Positions 24,494-33,796 of a stretch of DNA of 64,000 bases are shown here, piece after piece. The stretch lies in assembly GCA_018402545.1 (NCBI GenBank), contig JAGYIL010000004.1:306946-370945 (forward strand), in the 5' to 3' direction. The position numbers were made by a program, and so were the translations under genes. Position 1 is the stretch's first letter, and the number at the start of each line of letters is the position of its first letter. The notes beneath the pieces were generated by a model that was not told the DNA's origin, did not search any database, and saw nothing but the letters and a program-made list of their open reading frames with translations. Origin of the DNA: Saccharospirillum sp. Lineage in GTDB: Bacteria; Pseudomonadota; Gammaproteobacteria; Pseudomonadales; Natronospirillaceae.

Positions 24494-25984
24494 CTACCGG
24501 TCAACAAGACACCCCCTGGCCATTACCCGCAACATCCTTTCCCGATCACTCACTCTTTCGCGAGCCCTGGCTTCAGCCCAACTCCAAACGCGCCAGTCAG
24601 ATTTGTATGCCACCACGGGTGACCAGCGCCAGATCAGTTGCGCAGCAAGCGTGCACCGCTCAGCTTCCGGTAATGCATCCAGTCGCTCCAATACCACAGG
24701 CACAGTATCGGCCCCTAGCGCCAACAGGTAATCGGTATCCAGCGATTGTTCATGGTTAATGGTGCGGTCCAGGTTCACGCTTGCTACCCAACCGGCCGGG
24801 TTCGTAAGTGCGAATAAGAACACCATAACCATGCCCGCCAGAGTCGAGCCTGAAGCAAACCAGTTCAGCCGCCCTCTTAATACCGTCGCCGAAAAGAACA
24901 CCAGGGTGAGCGTCAGCCAAAGTAAAATGGCCAGCACTGTTAACCGGTCCAAACTTAAACCGAACTCGTCGATGTACAACACGAACCGTTGCGTGGCGGA
25001 AACCAGCATCACCAGCACAAGGCCGACCAGCACCAATGCCAGGCTGCGGTACAGGCGTTTGCTGGTGCTCACGGCACCGGCGAACAACAATAGGCCCAGT
25101 GTAAGACCGGCAATGGTCACCAGTTCGAAAAATCCGCGGCGGGCGTACTCGGCCATTGTGAGGCCGGAGATGCGTTGTATTGCTTCCTGGCCACCGAACA
25201 AATAACCCAGTTGCAGTACAACGAACCCGCCGAACAGAAGCGCGAGTGAGCCCAGAACAATGAGGGTTTCATCCCGGCCAATGCTTGGTAGCGGTATTCT
25301 TCGGAACAGGTTGTCCTGGTCGTGGTCGACCACGGCGGCCAGCCAGCCGCTTACGGCCCAGGCGATTAACAGGGCAACGATCAGGTGGCTGGTCAGTTCG
25401 GTAACGGTGAACACATCGAAAGCACGGTCTGCGAAGCGGTTGAACCCTGCGTCCGCTGAAGACAACAGCCCGGTAAATACCCAAATAAGGGGGATGGCCA
25501 GTGCCAGGCCCCGGCCAACTCCAGCCAGGCGGCGCAATGCAGGGCCACGGCCCCGGGTCGCCCCGGCCAGCAGCGGGACGGCCCCGAACAGGGCCCTAAA
25601 GGGAACCGCTATCATGGCGTAGAGGTGATCGAGCGGTAATGACCGACCCACACGGGCGCCCCAGCCGAGCATGATGATTTGCGAGACGGCGAACGGTAAC
25701 AACAAGAATAATAGAAACTGTATGAACCCATTATCGCGAACCACCATCACCCCGGCCGCCGCCAAAGCCACGGCGCCCCAGGCGGCAACGGGCCGCCAGC
25801 GGGTGGCATCGGCTCGCAGCGCCAGCCATATTGCGGCGATGCCCGCCAGGCCAATCCACACCGCCAGCCCTGGCCCAATGGGCCCGGCTCGCAGGAACAG
25901 GTCTCCCAGAACACCCAATAACAAGGCCCATAAAACGGTTGTTCGTTTCAGGTGGGCGGGTTCGTTGGCGGTGTGGTTATCCAT
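24494..25984 (-). CDS. DUF4173/DUF4153-family polytopic membrane protein
   Basis: A 496-residue integral membrane protein with about 12 hydrophobic segments and a short C-terminal soluble tail. The motif MAEYARRGFFELV near residues 275-290 is a hallmark of this family. AAGGAG precedes the ATG. Function is unknown for the family. It is followed on the same strand upstream by a small DNA-binding regulator and another membrane protein (26044-27010), suggesting a three-gene unit. Confidence 0.8.
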   Translation of the reverse strand: MDNHTANEPAHLKRTTVLWALLLGVLGDLFLRAGPIGPGLAVWIGLAGIAAIWLALRADATRWRPVAAWGAVALAAAGVMVVRDNGFIQFLLFLLLPFAVSQIIMLGWGARVGRSLPLDHLYAMIAVPFRALFGAVPLLAGATRGRGPALRRLAGVGRGLALAIPLIWVFTGLLSSADAGFNRFADRAFDVFTVTELTSHLIVALLIAWAVSGWLAAVVDHDQDNLFRRIPLPSIGRDETLIVLGSLALLFGGFVVLQLGYLFGGQEAIQRISGLTMAEYARRGFFELVTIAGLTLGLLLFAGAVSTSKRLYRSLALVLVGLVLVMLVSATQRFVLYIDEFGLSLDRLTVLAILLWLTLTLVFFSATVLRGRLNWFASGSTLAGMVMVFLFALTNPAGWVASVNLDRTINHEQSLDTDYLLALGADTVPVVLERLDALPEAERCTLAAQLIWRWSPVVAYKSDWRVWSWAEARARERVSDRERMLRVMARGCLVDR

Positions 25985-26043
25985 GTCGGTTACTCCTTGG
26001 TGTAAAAGTACTTTGAAATATAAAGTTGATGGGCAAAAAAATA

Positions 26044-26412
26044 TCAGCCGCCTTTAACGTGGCTGATAATGGCTTCCATGTGAGCCACATACTGCTCCAG
26101 AGCTTTGCGGCCTTCACGGGTCAGGCGGTAGTCGGTGCGGGGCGTTCGGCCTTCGTAGCCTTTGCTGCATTCGATATAACCGGCGTCTTCCAGTTTGCGG
26201 GCGTGAACGCTGAGGTTGCCGTCGGTCGCCTTTAATACTTTTTTAAGTTCACTGAAACTGAGGCTGGCATCGGCCGCCAGTGCACTGAGAATTCCCAAAC
26301 GCACCCGGTCGTGTATCAACCGGTCGAGATCCGCCGCCGGGGCAGGGGCGGGTTTAGCGGTCGGCTTGTTAGGCGCGACGTTTTCAGCTGTTTTCTTAAC
26401 TGCTTTAGCCAC
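26044..26412 (-). CDS. Winged-helix transcriptional regulator (HTH_34-type)
   Basis: A 122-residue DNA-binding protein. The N-terminus is Lys/Ala/Pro-rich and disordered (MAKAVKKTAENVAPNKPTAK). The wHTH (IHDRVRLGILSALAAD..LSFSELKKVLKATDGNLSVHARKLEDAGYI) is followed by a winged strand (GRTPRTDYRLTREGRKAL). Such small MarR/ArsR-like regulators often control their own operon. Starts at GTG 26412, overlapping the end of the upstream membrane-protein gene by 8 bases, so the two are translationally coupled. Likely controls the adjacent membrane protein genes. Confidence 0.85.
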   Translation of the reverse strand: MAKAVKKTAENVAPNKPTAKPAPAPAADLDRLIHDRVRLGILSALAADASLSFSELKKVLKATDGNLSVHARKLEDAGYIECSKGYEGRTPRTDYRLTREGRKALEQYVAHMEAIISHVKGG

Positions 26413-27010
26413 CGTATCGTCTCCAAATCAACAGGCCGAACAGGCCGTGCAAGCCACCGAAGCCGAGTAACATCATCCAGCCGGTGGTGTCTGGCCAAAG
26501 CAGGGCGATTGCACCCGCTGCCATAAATGCCATGCCCATCACCGGAATAATGCTCACCGAGAACAACCCACCGGTCATCACGCTGACCCCATACAAACTC
26601 AGCCAAATGCCCTGAATCAACGCCAGGTTGCCGGTCGGGTACAACACGAACGTCAGCAAGCCACCGGCGGCCATCGGCGGTGAAAAGGCCAGCAGTAATT
26701 TTCGGGCAGAGCGATTCCAAAGGGTGGTTCCTGCACTGGCTGCCTTGCGTGCGGTAAACCAGAGGCCAAGAACAGTGGCGACGGCGAACTCGACAAACCA
26801 CACCGCTAATTCGAACCCGGGTGCCAGCGAGTGCGAGACCAGCCAGGCCAGGGCCGCCGACGCGCCGATCAGTACATAACCCAGGCCGGAGAGTTCGGTG
26901 AAGCGGCCCGTGTTTTCCATGGTCTCGCGGATGAAACGCAGGTTATCGGCTGCGTGCTCATGCAGCTGTGTCGGTTCGGGCGGGAACGCCTGTGGCTGGT
27001 TGTTGGTCAT
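26405..27010 (-). CDS. Polytopic membrane protein of unknown function
   Basis: A 201-residue protein with four to six membrane helices (e.g. LGYVLIGASAALAWLVSHSLA, VWFVEFAVATVLGLWFTA, LLAFSPPMAAGGLLTFVLY). The N-terminal 40 residues are soluble (EHAADNLRFIRETMENTGRFTELSG), a segment shared by small membrane proteins that are encoded next to wHTH regulators. ATG 27010 is chosen over 27076. It is first in the operon with the regulator and, 60 bases further on, the DUF4173-type gene. Confidence 0.72.
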   Translation of the reverse strand: MTNNQPQAFPPEPTQLHEHAADNLRFIRETMENTGRFTELSGLGYVLIGASAALAWLVSHSLAPGFELAVWFVEFAVATVLGLWFTARKAASAGTTLWNRSARKLLLAFSPPMAAGGLLTFVLYPTGNLALIQGIWLSLYGVSVMTGGLFSVSIIPVMGMAFMAAGAIALLWPDTTGWMMLLGFGGLHGLFGLLIWRRYGG

Positions 27011-27161
27011 GGCGGGTTGGGCCCGGTCGATAGGGTGATAGCGAAGTACTTTATAAAATAAAGTTGCTGGGGGCAACCTGTATCTACAGATTGAATAACC
27101 GATGGGGTAGTATCAGCGCCATATCACTGCCGATCATCTGTAGAAGACGTTGAATAAAACA

Positions 27162-27551
27162 ATGAAGAAGCTGTCCGTTTTCCTGTTATTACTGCTCGCG
27201 AGCGTGTCAGCCAGCGAGATCCGGCCTTTTGAATCAGACGGTTGCAGTTCTTTCCCAAATGGAACCTTCTGGCAGAACGAATTATGGCTTGCGTGCTGCA
27301 CCGCTCACGACTATGCCTATTGGCAGGGTGGCACCTTTCAGGAACGCCTGGCGGCCGACCAGGAACTGGAAGCCTGTGTCAGTGCTGTCGGAGAACCGGA
27401 GATAGCCCGTTTGATGTTGGCAGGTGTCAGGGTCGGTGGTACGCCCTATTTACCCACGATGTTTCGTTGGGGGTATGGCTGGCCGTATCCGCGCGGCTAT
27501 AAAGCACTGACTGATGAAGAGCGTCAGCAAATAGAGGCGCTGGAAGGGTAG
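27162..27551 (+). CDS. Secreted small protein with phospholipase A2-like CCxxHD motif
   Basis: A 129-residue protein with a signal peptide (MKKLSVFLLLLLASVSA). After cleavage it contains DGCSSFPNGTF, then CCTAHDYAYWQGG near residues 48-60, and a later Cys (ACVSAVG). The CCxxHDxxY pattern is the calcium/His-Asp active-site signature of secreted phospholipases A2. Overall similarity beyond the motif cannot be checked here. A TTG start at 27150 would add four residues; ATG 27162 gives a standard signal peptide. It is a single gene, transcribed away from the membrane-protein operon. Confidence 0.65.
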   Translation: MKKLSVFLLLLLASVSASEIRPFESDGCSSFPNGTFWQNELWLACCTAHDYAYWQGGTFQERLAADQELEACVSAVGEPEIARLMLAGVRVGGTPYLPTMFRWGYGWPYPRGYKALTDEERQQIEALEG

Positions 27552-27631
27552 ATTACCGACGGTGACGGCACGCAGAACCGCCCCCGGGATTGAAGGCTGT
27601 ACCTTATTGTTTTGTTTGTCGGAGCTAGTTA

Positions 27632-28246
27632 ATGCGCCCCAGTCAGTATACCCAGCTTTGCACCATCGCCCGCCGCATCGTTAACGATGTCGGTGAAGCG
27701 GAAGACGTGGCACAGGAAGCACTGCTGGCGGCTTTTCTGGCCGGCCATACCGATTTTGAAGCCATTGAAACCCGGCGCTGGCTGGTGGGCACGGTTCGGA
27801 ATATGGCCCGGATGTCGCTGCGTGGCACGGTACGCAGGCAGGGTCGTGAAAGTCAGTGGCAAAGTGCGCAGCCCGATCAGTTTGAGAGCCCTCAGCACGG
27901 TATTCACGCATTGCCGATTACCTTAACGCCACCACTCAAGGCCGTTGCCGCGCTGGCACTGTCGGGCCATAACCGCAAAGAAATCGCCTATTTGCTGAAC
28001 CTGACCGATGTAACGCTGCGCCAGCGCATTCGCACGTTAAAACGTGAGTTAACCCGGGCCGGGCTGGACATGCCGGCAGAACTGCCGGGGTTAACGCTGG
28101 GGCTGGCCTATGGTCGACTGCGCGGTGCGTTGTTGTCCAAGTTGTCGCACCGGGGCGGGGTTTTGGCCAGTCATGATCCTGACGGGCATCTTTTTGTGAT
28201 CAGTGGCTCACAAAAGGGACATCGGCGGCAATTAACAGGTGGATAA
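27632..28246 (+). CDS. ECF-type RNA polymerase sigma factor
   Basis: A 204-residue sigma-70 family protein. Region 2 is YTQLCTIARRIVNDVGEAEDVAQEALLAAF plus WLVGTVRNMARMSLR (given in parts), and region 4 is LSGHNRKEIAYLLNLTDVTLRQRIRTLKRE with the HTH. GGAG precedes the ATG. There is an extra C-terminal extension of about 55 residues beyond region 4. No anti-sigma gene adjoins it; the next gene encodes a VOC protein 18 bases later, so the two may be co-transcribed. Confidence 0.85.
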   Translation: MRPSQYTQLCTIARRIVNDVGEAEDVAQEALLAAFLAGHTDFEAIETRRWLVGTVRNMARMSLRGTVRRQGRESQWQSAQPDQFESPQHGIHALPITLTPPLKAVAALALSGHNRKEIAYLLNLTDVTLRQRIRTLKRELTRAGLDMPAELPGLTLGLAYGRLRGALLSKLSHRGGVLASHDPDGHLFVISGSQKGHRRQLTGG

Positions 28247-28264
28247 ACCACCAAGGAAAACACC

Positions 28265-28651
28265 ATGAACTTCAAACCCAAGAGTGCCAGCATCGTCTAT
28301 TACGTCAGCGACATTCAGCGTACGGAAACATTCTACAACGACACCTTCGGGCTTGGCCTTGAACGCATGGAAGGCGCCGACCCGTTCTGGCTGCAGGGCC
28401 AACTGGAAAACGGCCTCGACCTTATCTTTTTCGAAATGGAGGGCACACGGGGCAATACGCCCGCCATTGTATTCGAGGTGAGCGATGGCGGAATCGACGA
28501 CATTGTTGCCGAACTGGCGGACTCTGGAGTCACCATTGTCACCCCGGTATCTGAAGCACCTGGCGGCTGGAGTGCAGACTTCCTCGACCCGGATGGCTTT
28601 GGCCTGGGTCTGTGGCAGTCCGGCGAGTTGCCGCGTTCATTGAAGCCCTGA
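28265..28651 (+). CDS. VOC (glyoxalase/bleomycin-resistance fold) protein
   Basis: A 128-residue vicinal-oxygen-chelate protein: two beta-alpha-beta-beta-beta modules (ASIVYYVSDIQRTETFYNDTFGLGLE, and the second from PAIVFEVSD to FLDPDGFGLGLWQ). Such proteins bind metals and act as lyases, dioxygenases or drug-binding proteins. AAGGAAAA precedes the ATG. The 18-base gap from the sigma factor gene suggests co-transcription. The specific role is unknown. Confidence 0.85.
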   Translation: MNFKPKSASIVYYVSDIQRTETFYNDTFGLGLERMEGADPFWLQGQLENGLDLIFFEMEGTRGNTPAIVFEVSDGGIDDIVAELADSGVTIVTPVSEAPGGWSADFLDPDGFGLGLWQSGELPRSLKP

Positions 28652-28665
28652 CCTGTCAGGTTTGC

Positions 28666-28717
28666 GGTGCCCGTAAATGGCAATAAAACGTCATTTTTCT
28701 GGCTAATTACGGGCACC
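28666..28717. other. Long-range hairpin after the VOC gene
   Basis: GGTGCCCGTAA at 28666-28676 is exactly complementary to TTACGGGCACC at 28707-28717, with a 30-base loop that contains ACGTCATTTTTC. The loop is long for an intrinsic terminator; it could be a small mobile repeat or RNA structure. Confidence 0.45.
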
Positions 28718-28812
28718 AGCCAACAATTTTCTACCAGAAACGTGCCTTCCGGCACAGTGTTCGGTCTTTGTTTCACAGATAATCAGTATTCACTGTTTTG
28801 TGGAAGCCAGCC

Positions 28813-31386
28813 GTGCACCGGTCATTCATCGTCTTCAGCCTGGGCTTTATAAGCCTGCTTACCGGGTGCAGCCAGGAACTGGCCGGTGCGGGTTCGCCAA
28901 CCACGGCGCCGGTTGCCGATGTACGCATCGATTGCGACTCAAGCGATGTTGAGTTTTTCAGCAACGAGGTCTGGCCGATTCTACAGGAATGCAGCGGCTG
29001 CCACGTCGAGGGCGGCGTAGCGGCGAACCAGGGTGCCCGGTTTACCGTAGCCCCCGGCAATGCAGCTGCCAGTCAGACTCTGCTGCGTGATTACATTGCG
29101 CTAGCCGGCGACCGCCTCGTTAACAAGCCAACGCTCTATCAGGTCAGCCACGGCGGGGGGCACCTGTTCAGCACCAGCAGCCCGGAAGCGGCCACACTTG
29201 CCGAAGCCGTGCTGCGTTACAGCCAGGGCGCACCACAATGCAGTGAAGAAGAATCGCCCGTTGCCGAACAGCCGGGTTACGGTGATGTCAGCCTGATCAG
29301 CCGCACCCGTACTCTGCGCAAGGCGGCCATCATGCTTGGGTCTGACTTGCCCGATACCAGCACCCTGAACCAGGTTCGGGATGATGATGACGCCCTGCGC
29401 ACCGAACTAAGAGCGCTGATGCAGGGCCCCAACTTCGAGGCCTGGCTGAAGAACGGCGCTAATGATCGTCTGTTGAGCCGCAAGTATCTGGATGGCATGA
29501 GCGAAGCTCAGGAAACCCTGGGCGGAACCTACTACGAAGCATTGTACGAGCGCACATCGGAAGCCTTCGATTCTGCCGATGCCGCCGCAACCGCCTGCGG
29601 CAGCGACTTGGAAGCCGACACCAGCGAGTGCGCCCTGGCGCGCGCCGAACGCCAGCGCGCCAATCTAATCTACCGGGAAACGCAGCGGGCTCTGGCCGAA
29701 GAACCGCTGGAGCTGATTCGGCACGTCGTCACCAACGACTTGCCGTACCGGGAAGTACTCACCGCCGATTACCGGATGATGAACCCCTTCACCTATGAAG
29801 TGCTCGATGGCGCCAGCTGGCAAGGCGGCTACGACCCATTGGACCCGACCGACTGGCGGCCCGGCCAGATCAGGCGGTACCGGGTGGCGTGGGGCGTCTC
29901 CTTGCAGGCGCGAACAGGGCGCGACTATTTGCCTTCAGCCGGTATTCTTTCGTCACCGGTATTTCTGGCGCGGTTTCCGTCGACCGAGACCAACCGCAAC
30001 CGGGCCAGAGCCCGCTGGACCTACCAGTTCTTTCTGGGGGTCGACATCGAACGCCTGGCGGTTCGGGCGATGGACCCGGAAGAACTGCAGCAGGTGACCA
30101 ACCCCGGTGCCGAAGGCAGCAGCTGTTTCGGTTGTCATTCCCTGCTCGACCCAGTTGCCGCCACCTTTCAGAGCTGGGGCAACGATGGCCATTTTCTGGA
30201 TCGCCAGGGGTACGATGCCTTGCCACCGAGCTATGTCAGCTCGGAGCACTACCAGGCGAATGACCAGTGGTACCGGCAGCAACTTCCAGCTGGTTTCAAT
30301 CAGCAGACCATGCCAACCCTGTCGTCTTTTGGCCCGGTCAATGGGCACGACGACGGCTTGCGCTGGCTGGCCGACCAGATTGTGGAGGACGACCGCTTTG
30401 CCACCGGCACCGTGCAATTCTGGTTCAAGGGCTTGCTAGGCCGCGAGCCCTTGTTGCAGCCACTGGAACCGGATGACCCGAACTACAATGCCGATCTGGA
30501 AGCCTGGCAGGCCGAGCAGGCGCTGATCGCCGAACTGGGCCAGCAATTCCGCGACAACGATGAAAACCTGAAGTCGCTGTTGGTCGAGATGATGATGTCG
30601 CCCCTGTTTCGTAGCGAACGCTTCGACCAGGCCTCAGCATCACGCCGCGAGGCGCTGCGCGAATTGGGCATCGGCCAGTTGCTGACGCCCGAACAACTGG
30701 ATCGAAAACTGACGGCGGTGCTCGGGCAAAGCTGGCAGCTCGACTGGCAACAACGCGGCCAACTGCTGGAAAACTACTATCTGTTTTACGGCGGTATCGA
30801 TTCCGACGGCATTACCGAACGCCCTCAGTTTCTGAACAGCATGATGGTCTCGGTGACCGAACGCATGGCCAACGAACTCGCCTGCGAACGGGTGTTTCAG
30901 GAATTCTGGCCGGGCATGCCACGAACCCTCTTTCCTATGGTCGAGATCACCACCGACCCGAGCACCGAAGCGGGCGAAACCGCCATTCGCAACAACCTGC
31001 AACACCTGATGTGGCGGCTTTGGGGCGCCGCCGAACCGGCCGAGGTGGACGCCGCCTGGGAACTGTACAAGGCGTTGTATGAGCAGCGGTTAAGCTGGGA
31101 TGAACCGACGCCTTATTTATCCCAGGTAGCGGCCTGGAGTGGCGCCGACGCCAACCCGGAAGAAGACGAATACTGCCCGGTGCGGGATCTGGACCCGAAC
31201 GATGGCATTGCCATTGCGCTGAACTGGGGCGGCATCACCACCAGTGACTGGGTGGCCGCCAACAATGGCAACCCGGAACCGGTCAGGACGCACCTGGGTA
31301 GCTTCTATAACCCCGAACAGACACTCAGGCCCTGGGTCGGTGTGCTGGTCTATCTGTTAACCGACATCCAGTTCCTGACGGAGTGA
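28813..31386 (+). CDS. Lipoprotein with c-type haem motifs (diheme, planctomycete-cytochrome-like)
   Basis: An 857-residue exported lipoprotein. GTG 28813 has GGAAG six bases upstream and gives a short lipoprotein signal (SLGFISLLTGC, lipobox Cys about residue 17). Two CxxCH haem-binding motifs are visible: CSGCH about 62 residues from the start and CFGCH in the middle. The intervening and C-terminal parts are rich in Trp, Asp and Glu and unrecognised. Two nucleotides after its stop begins a DUF1501 gene, so the pair is one transcription unit. A DUF1501 protein next to a c-haem protein resembles gene pairs in Planctomycetes and some Proteobacteria, with unknown periplasmic function. Confidence 0.75.
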   Translation: MHRSFIVFSLGFISLLTGCSQELAGAGSPTTAPVADVRIDCDSSDVEFFSNEVWPILQECSGCHVEGGVAANQGARFTVAPGNAAASQTLLRDYIALAGDRLVNKPTLYQVSHGGGHLFSTSSPEAATLAEAVLRYSQGAPQCSEEESPVAEQPGYGDVSLISRTRTLRKAAIMLGSDLPDTSTLNQVRDDDDALRTELRALMQGPNFEAWLKNGANDRLLSRKYLDGMSEAQETLGGTYYEALYERTSEAFDSADAAATACGSDLEADTSECALARAERQRANLIYRETQRALAEEPLELIRHVVTNDLPYREVLTADYRMMNPFTYEVLDGASWQGGYDPLDPTDWRPGQIRRYRVAWGVSLQARTGRDYLPSAGILSSPVFLARFPSTETNRNRARARWTYQFFLGVDIERLAVRAMDPEELQQVTNPGAEGSSCFGCHSLLDPVAATFQSWGNDGHFLDRQGYDALPPSYVSSEHYQANDQWYRQQLPAGFNQQTMPTLSSFGPVNGHDDGLRWLADQIVEDDRFATGTVQFWFKGLLGREPLLQPLEPDDPNYNADLEAWQAEQALIAELGQQFRDNDENLKSLLVEMMMSPLFRSERFDQASASRREALRELGIGQLLTPEQLDRKLTAVLGQSWQLDWQQRGQLLENYYLFYGGIDSDGITERPQFLNSMMVSVTERMANELACERVFQEFWPGMPRTLFPMVEITTDPSTEAGETAIRNNLQHLMWRLWGAAEPAEVDAAWELYKALYEQRLSWDEPTPYLSQVAAWSGADANPEEDEYCPVRDLDPNDGIAIALNWGGITTSDWVAANNGNPEPVRTHLGSFYNPEQTLRPWVGVLVYLLTDIQFLTE

Positions 31387-31388
31387 CC

Positions 31389-32711
31389 ATGCATCGCCGC
31401 GACCTGCTCAAAGCTCTGTTTGCCGTCGGGCTAGCGCCCGCCCTGGCCCCCTTTGCCAGGGCTGAAGCGCTGCGCAACGACGGCCCGATTTACATCACCG
31501 TATTCGCCGAAGGCGGCTGGGATGTCACCAGCCTGTGCGACCCGAAAAACGGCCAGCGGCTGAACCCGGCCAATGGTGAAACCGTTTGGATCAACCACTG
31601 GGCCGAGGCCGGCGAGAGCATTGCCAGCACCGCCAACGGCCTTCGTTATGCTCCTTTTGCCGACAACGAACGGTTGTTTCAAACCCTGGGTTCAAGAATG
31701 CTGGTCATCAATGGCATCGATACCCAAACCAATGCCCACAATGCCGGTGTTCGCCATACGTTCAGCGGCCGCTTTGCCGACGGTTACCCGGCCCAGACAG
31801 CCCTGGCCGCTGCCCGGCACGGCGCGGGCTTGCCGCTGGCGTTTCTCAGCAATGGTGGTTACCGGGAAACCGCAGGCCTGACTCAGTTTACCCTGATGCA
31901 GGACCCAAGCACCCTGAGCGACCTGATTAACCCGAACGACCCAAAGTGGGTCGACAGTCACTACCACCGCGCAGAAAGCCTGGGCCTGATTGCCGAGGCA
32001 CGCCAGGCCAGGCTCGACCGGCTGATGGGCCAACACCAGCTCACACAACGGCTAACCGACGCCGCACGCTTTATGGAATCCAGCCGGGCCGGCCGCGACC
32101 AGTTGGCGGCCCTGAACGATTTTCTGCCCGAAACCCTGGCACCCACCACCGATGCCGACGGCCGCTGGCACCCCATACTGCGGCAAATTCAGCTAGCGCT
32201 GGTGTCGGCCGCCGCCGGGTTAACAGTGTCGGCCGATCTGGTGCAGTGGGGGTTCGATACCCACGCTAACCATGACACCTCACAAAGCATCGCCCTGAGC
32301 CAACTTAGCGATGGACTGATCTATTTATGGCAGGAAGCCGCCGACATGGATCAGCGCTTTGGCACCAACCTGGTGAGTCGCCTGCGCGTGGTCGTGGCGT
32401 CCGACTTCGGCCGCACACCCTGGTACAACGATGGCGATGGCAAAGACCACTGGCCACTGGGCAGCGCGATTCTGATGCGCGACAGCGGCTTTGCCCAACA
32501 CACCGTGGGCGGCACCAGCGACGATGTAGAAGTGCTCAGTTTAAATGCAGACCTGAGTCTGAACCTCGATCCGCAAGCCGCCCAACAAGAACGCATCATT
32601 AGGCCCGCCCATCTGCAACAACTGCTGCGCTACTGGGCCAATGTTGAAACCTACAACTCGACCTTCCCGCTGGATACCGGCAGCCTGGATTTGCGCTCAT
32701 TACTTGGTTGA
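31389..32711 (+). CDS. DUF1501 Tat-dependent protein (sulfatase-like fold)
   Basis: A 440-residue protein with a twin-arginine type signal (MHRRDLLKALFAVGLAPALAPFARA) and DUF1501 features: a TVFAEGGWDVTSL first strand, GIDTQTNAHNAGVRHTFSG near residue 110, QWGFDTHANHD near residue 285, and SDFGRTPWYNDGDGKDHWPLGSAILM near residues 340-365. The fold is related to alkaline-phosphatase/sulfatases. GGAG precedes ATG 31389. Its likely partner is the haem lipoprotein upstream. The enzymatic activity is unknown. Confidence 0.85.
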   Translation: MHRRDLLKALFAVGLAPALAPFARAEALRNDGPIYITVFAEGGWDVTSLCDPKNGQRLNPANGETVWINHWAEAGESIASTANGLRYAPFADNERLFQTLGSRMLVINGIDTQTNAHNAGVRHTFSGRFADGYPAQTALAAARHGAGLPLAFLSNGGYRETAGLTQFTLMQDPSTLSDLINPNDPKWVDSHYHRAESLGLIAEARQARLDRLMGQHQLTQRLTDAARFMESSRAGRDQLAALNDFLPETLAPTTDADGRWHPILRQIQLALVSAAAGLTVSADLVQWGFDTHANHDTSQSIALSQLSDGLIYLWQEAADMDQRFGTNLVSRLRVVVASDFGRTPWYNDGDGKDHWPLGSAILMRDSGFAQHTVGGTSDDVEVLSLNADLSLNLDPQAAQQERIIRPAHLQQLLRYWANVETYNSTFPLDTGSLDLRSLLG

Positions 32712-32813
32712 TGGGCTCTGGAAATTCCTGGTTGGAATAGATCACATAGCAATCATTCACTGGTGGAATGCATGCAGTTCCTCTAACTTGGCGGTTCGAA
32801 AGGAGTGCGAACC

Positions 32814-33698
32814 ATGAGTTGGATTGGCTTTACCCTGCTGGCGGCTTTTATGCAGGCGGTGCGAACTGCCGGGCAAAAGCAGCTTTCCCGTAATTTAACC
32901 GCGATGAGTACCACCTTGAGTCGGTACTTGTTTGGGTTACCCGTTGCGTTGTTCTATACAGCGGCACTGTGGTATTGGCAGCCCAATGCTTCACCTCAGT
33001 GGTCCGGTAGTTTTCTGTTTTGGGCAGGCCTGGCCTCGGTGGCTCAAATAGGGGCTACCTGGTGTCTGGTGACGGCGTTTCAGTTTAATAATTTTGCCGT
33101 CGGCACCACCCTTGCCAAAACCGAAGCATTGCAAACCGCGCTGATCGGCTGGTGGTTGTTCGGGTTGCCGCTGGCCATGCTTGGCTGGTTCGCGTTGGTT
33201 GTCGGCTTTCTGGGTGTGCTGGTGATGGGCAACCCGAAAAGCCTGTTCAGTAACAAACACGCCTGGCGCAGCCCAGCGTTGGTTTACGGGTTGGCGGCCG
33301 GTGCTTTGTTCGCTGTTGCCTCGCTCAGTTTGCGCACGGCGGCTTTGTCGCTGAAGGTCGATACGTTGTTGGCCGCAGCCTTAACGCTGAGCAGTATGGT
33401 TATGTTGCAAACGGTGATTTGTGCGGTTTGGGTGAGTGCCGCCGAGACGAAACCCTGGCAACGGTTGTGGCAGTATCGTCGGTTGGCATTGTTTATTGGC
33501 ATTACCAGCGCCCTGGGTTCCATTGGCTGGTTTACCGCCATGGCTTTGCACAACCCGGCCCTGGTGAAAACCCTGGGGCAGGTCGAATTCCTGATGACGC
33601 TGGCGATTACCCGGTGGGTATTCCATGAACGGATTCACCGCTATCAGGCCTGGGGTATGGCATTGGTGGTGGTCAGCGTTTTACTGCTGTTGCAATAA
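32814..33698 (+). CDS. DMT/EamA-family transporter
   Basis: A 294-residue inner-membrane protein with ten predicted helices in two repeats of five, as in drug/metabolite transporters. AAGGAG lies nine bases before ATG 32814, which is preferred over the GTG nine bases upstream. Features include an N-terminal half with the EamA-like AQIGATWCLVTAFQFNNFAVGTTLAKTEAL and a C-terminal half ending in a family helix. Likely exports an amino acid or metabolite; substrate unknown. Confidence 0.8.
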   Translation: MSWIGFTLLAAFMQAVRTAGQKQLSRNLTAMSTTLSRYLFGLPVALFYTAALWYWQPNASPQWSGSFLFWAGLASVAQIGATWCLVTAFQFNNFAVGTTLAKTEALQTALIGWWLFGLPLAMLGWFALVVGFLGVLVMGNPKSLFSNKHAWRSPALVYGLAAGALFAVASLSLRTAALSLKVDTLLAAALTLSSMVMLQTVICAVWVSAAETKPWQRLWQYRRLALFIGITSALGSIGWFTAMALHNPALVKTLGQVEFLMTLAITRWVFHERIHRYQAWGMALVVVSVLLLLQ

Positions 33699-33796
33699 TG
33701 GGCTGTTGTTTTATTAAAGCCATTTCGGGGTGATTGACGCGCCGGGTGGCGTTACACTGCGCGCCTAAAACAATAACAGCGCAAGCCGAGACTCCG

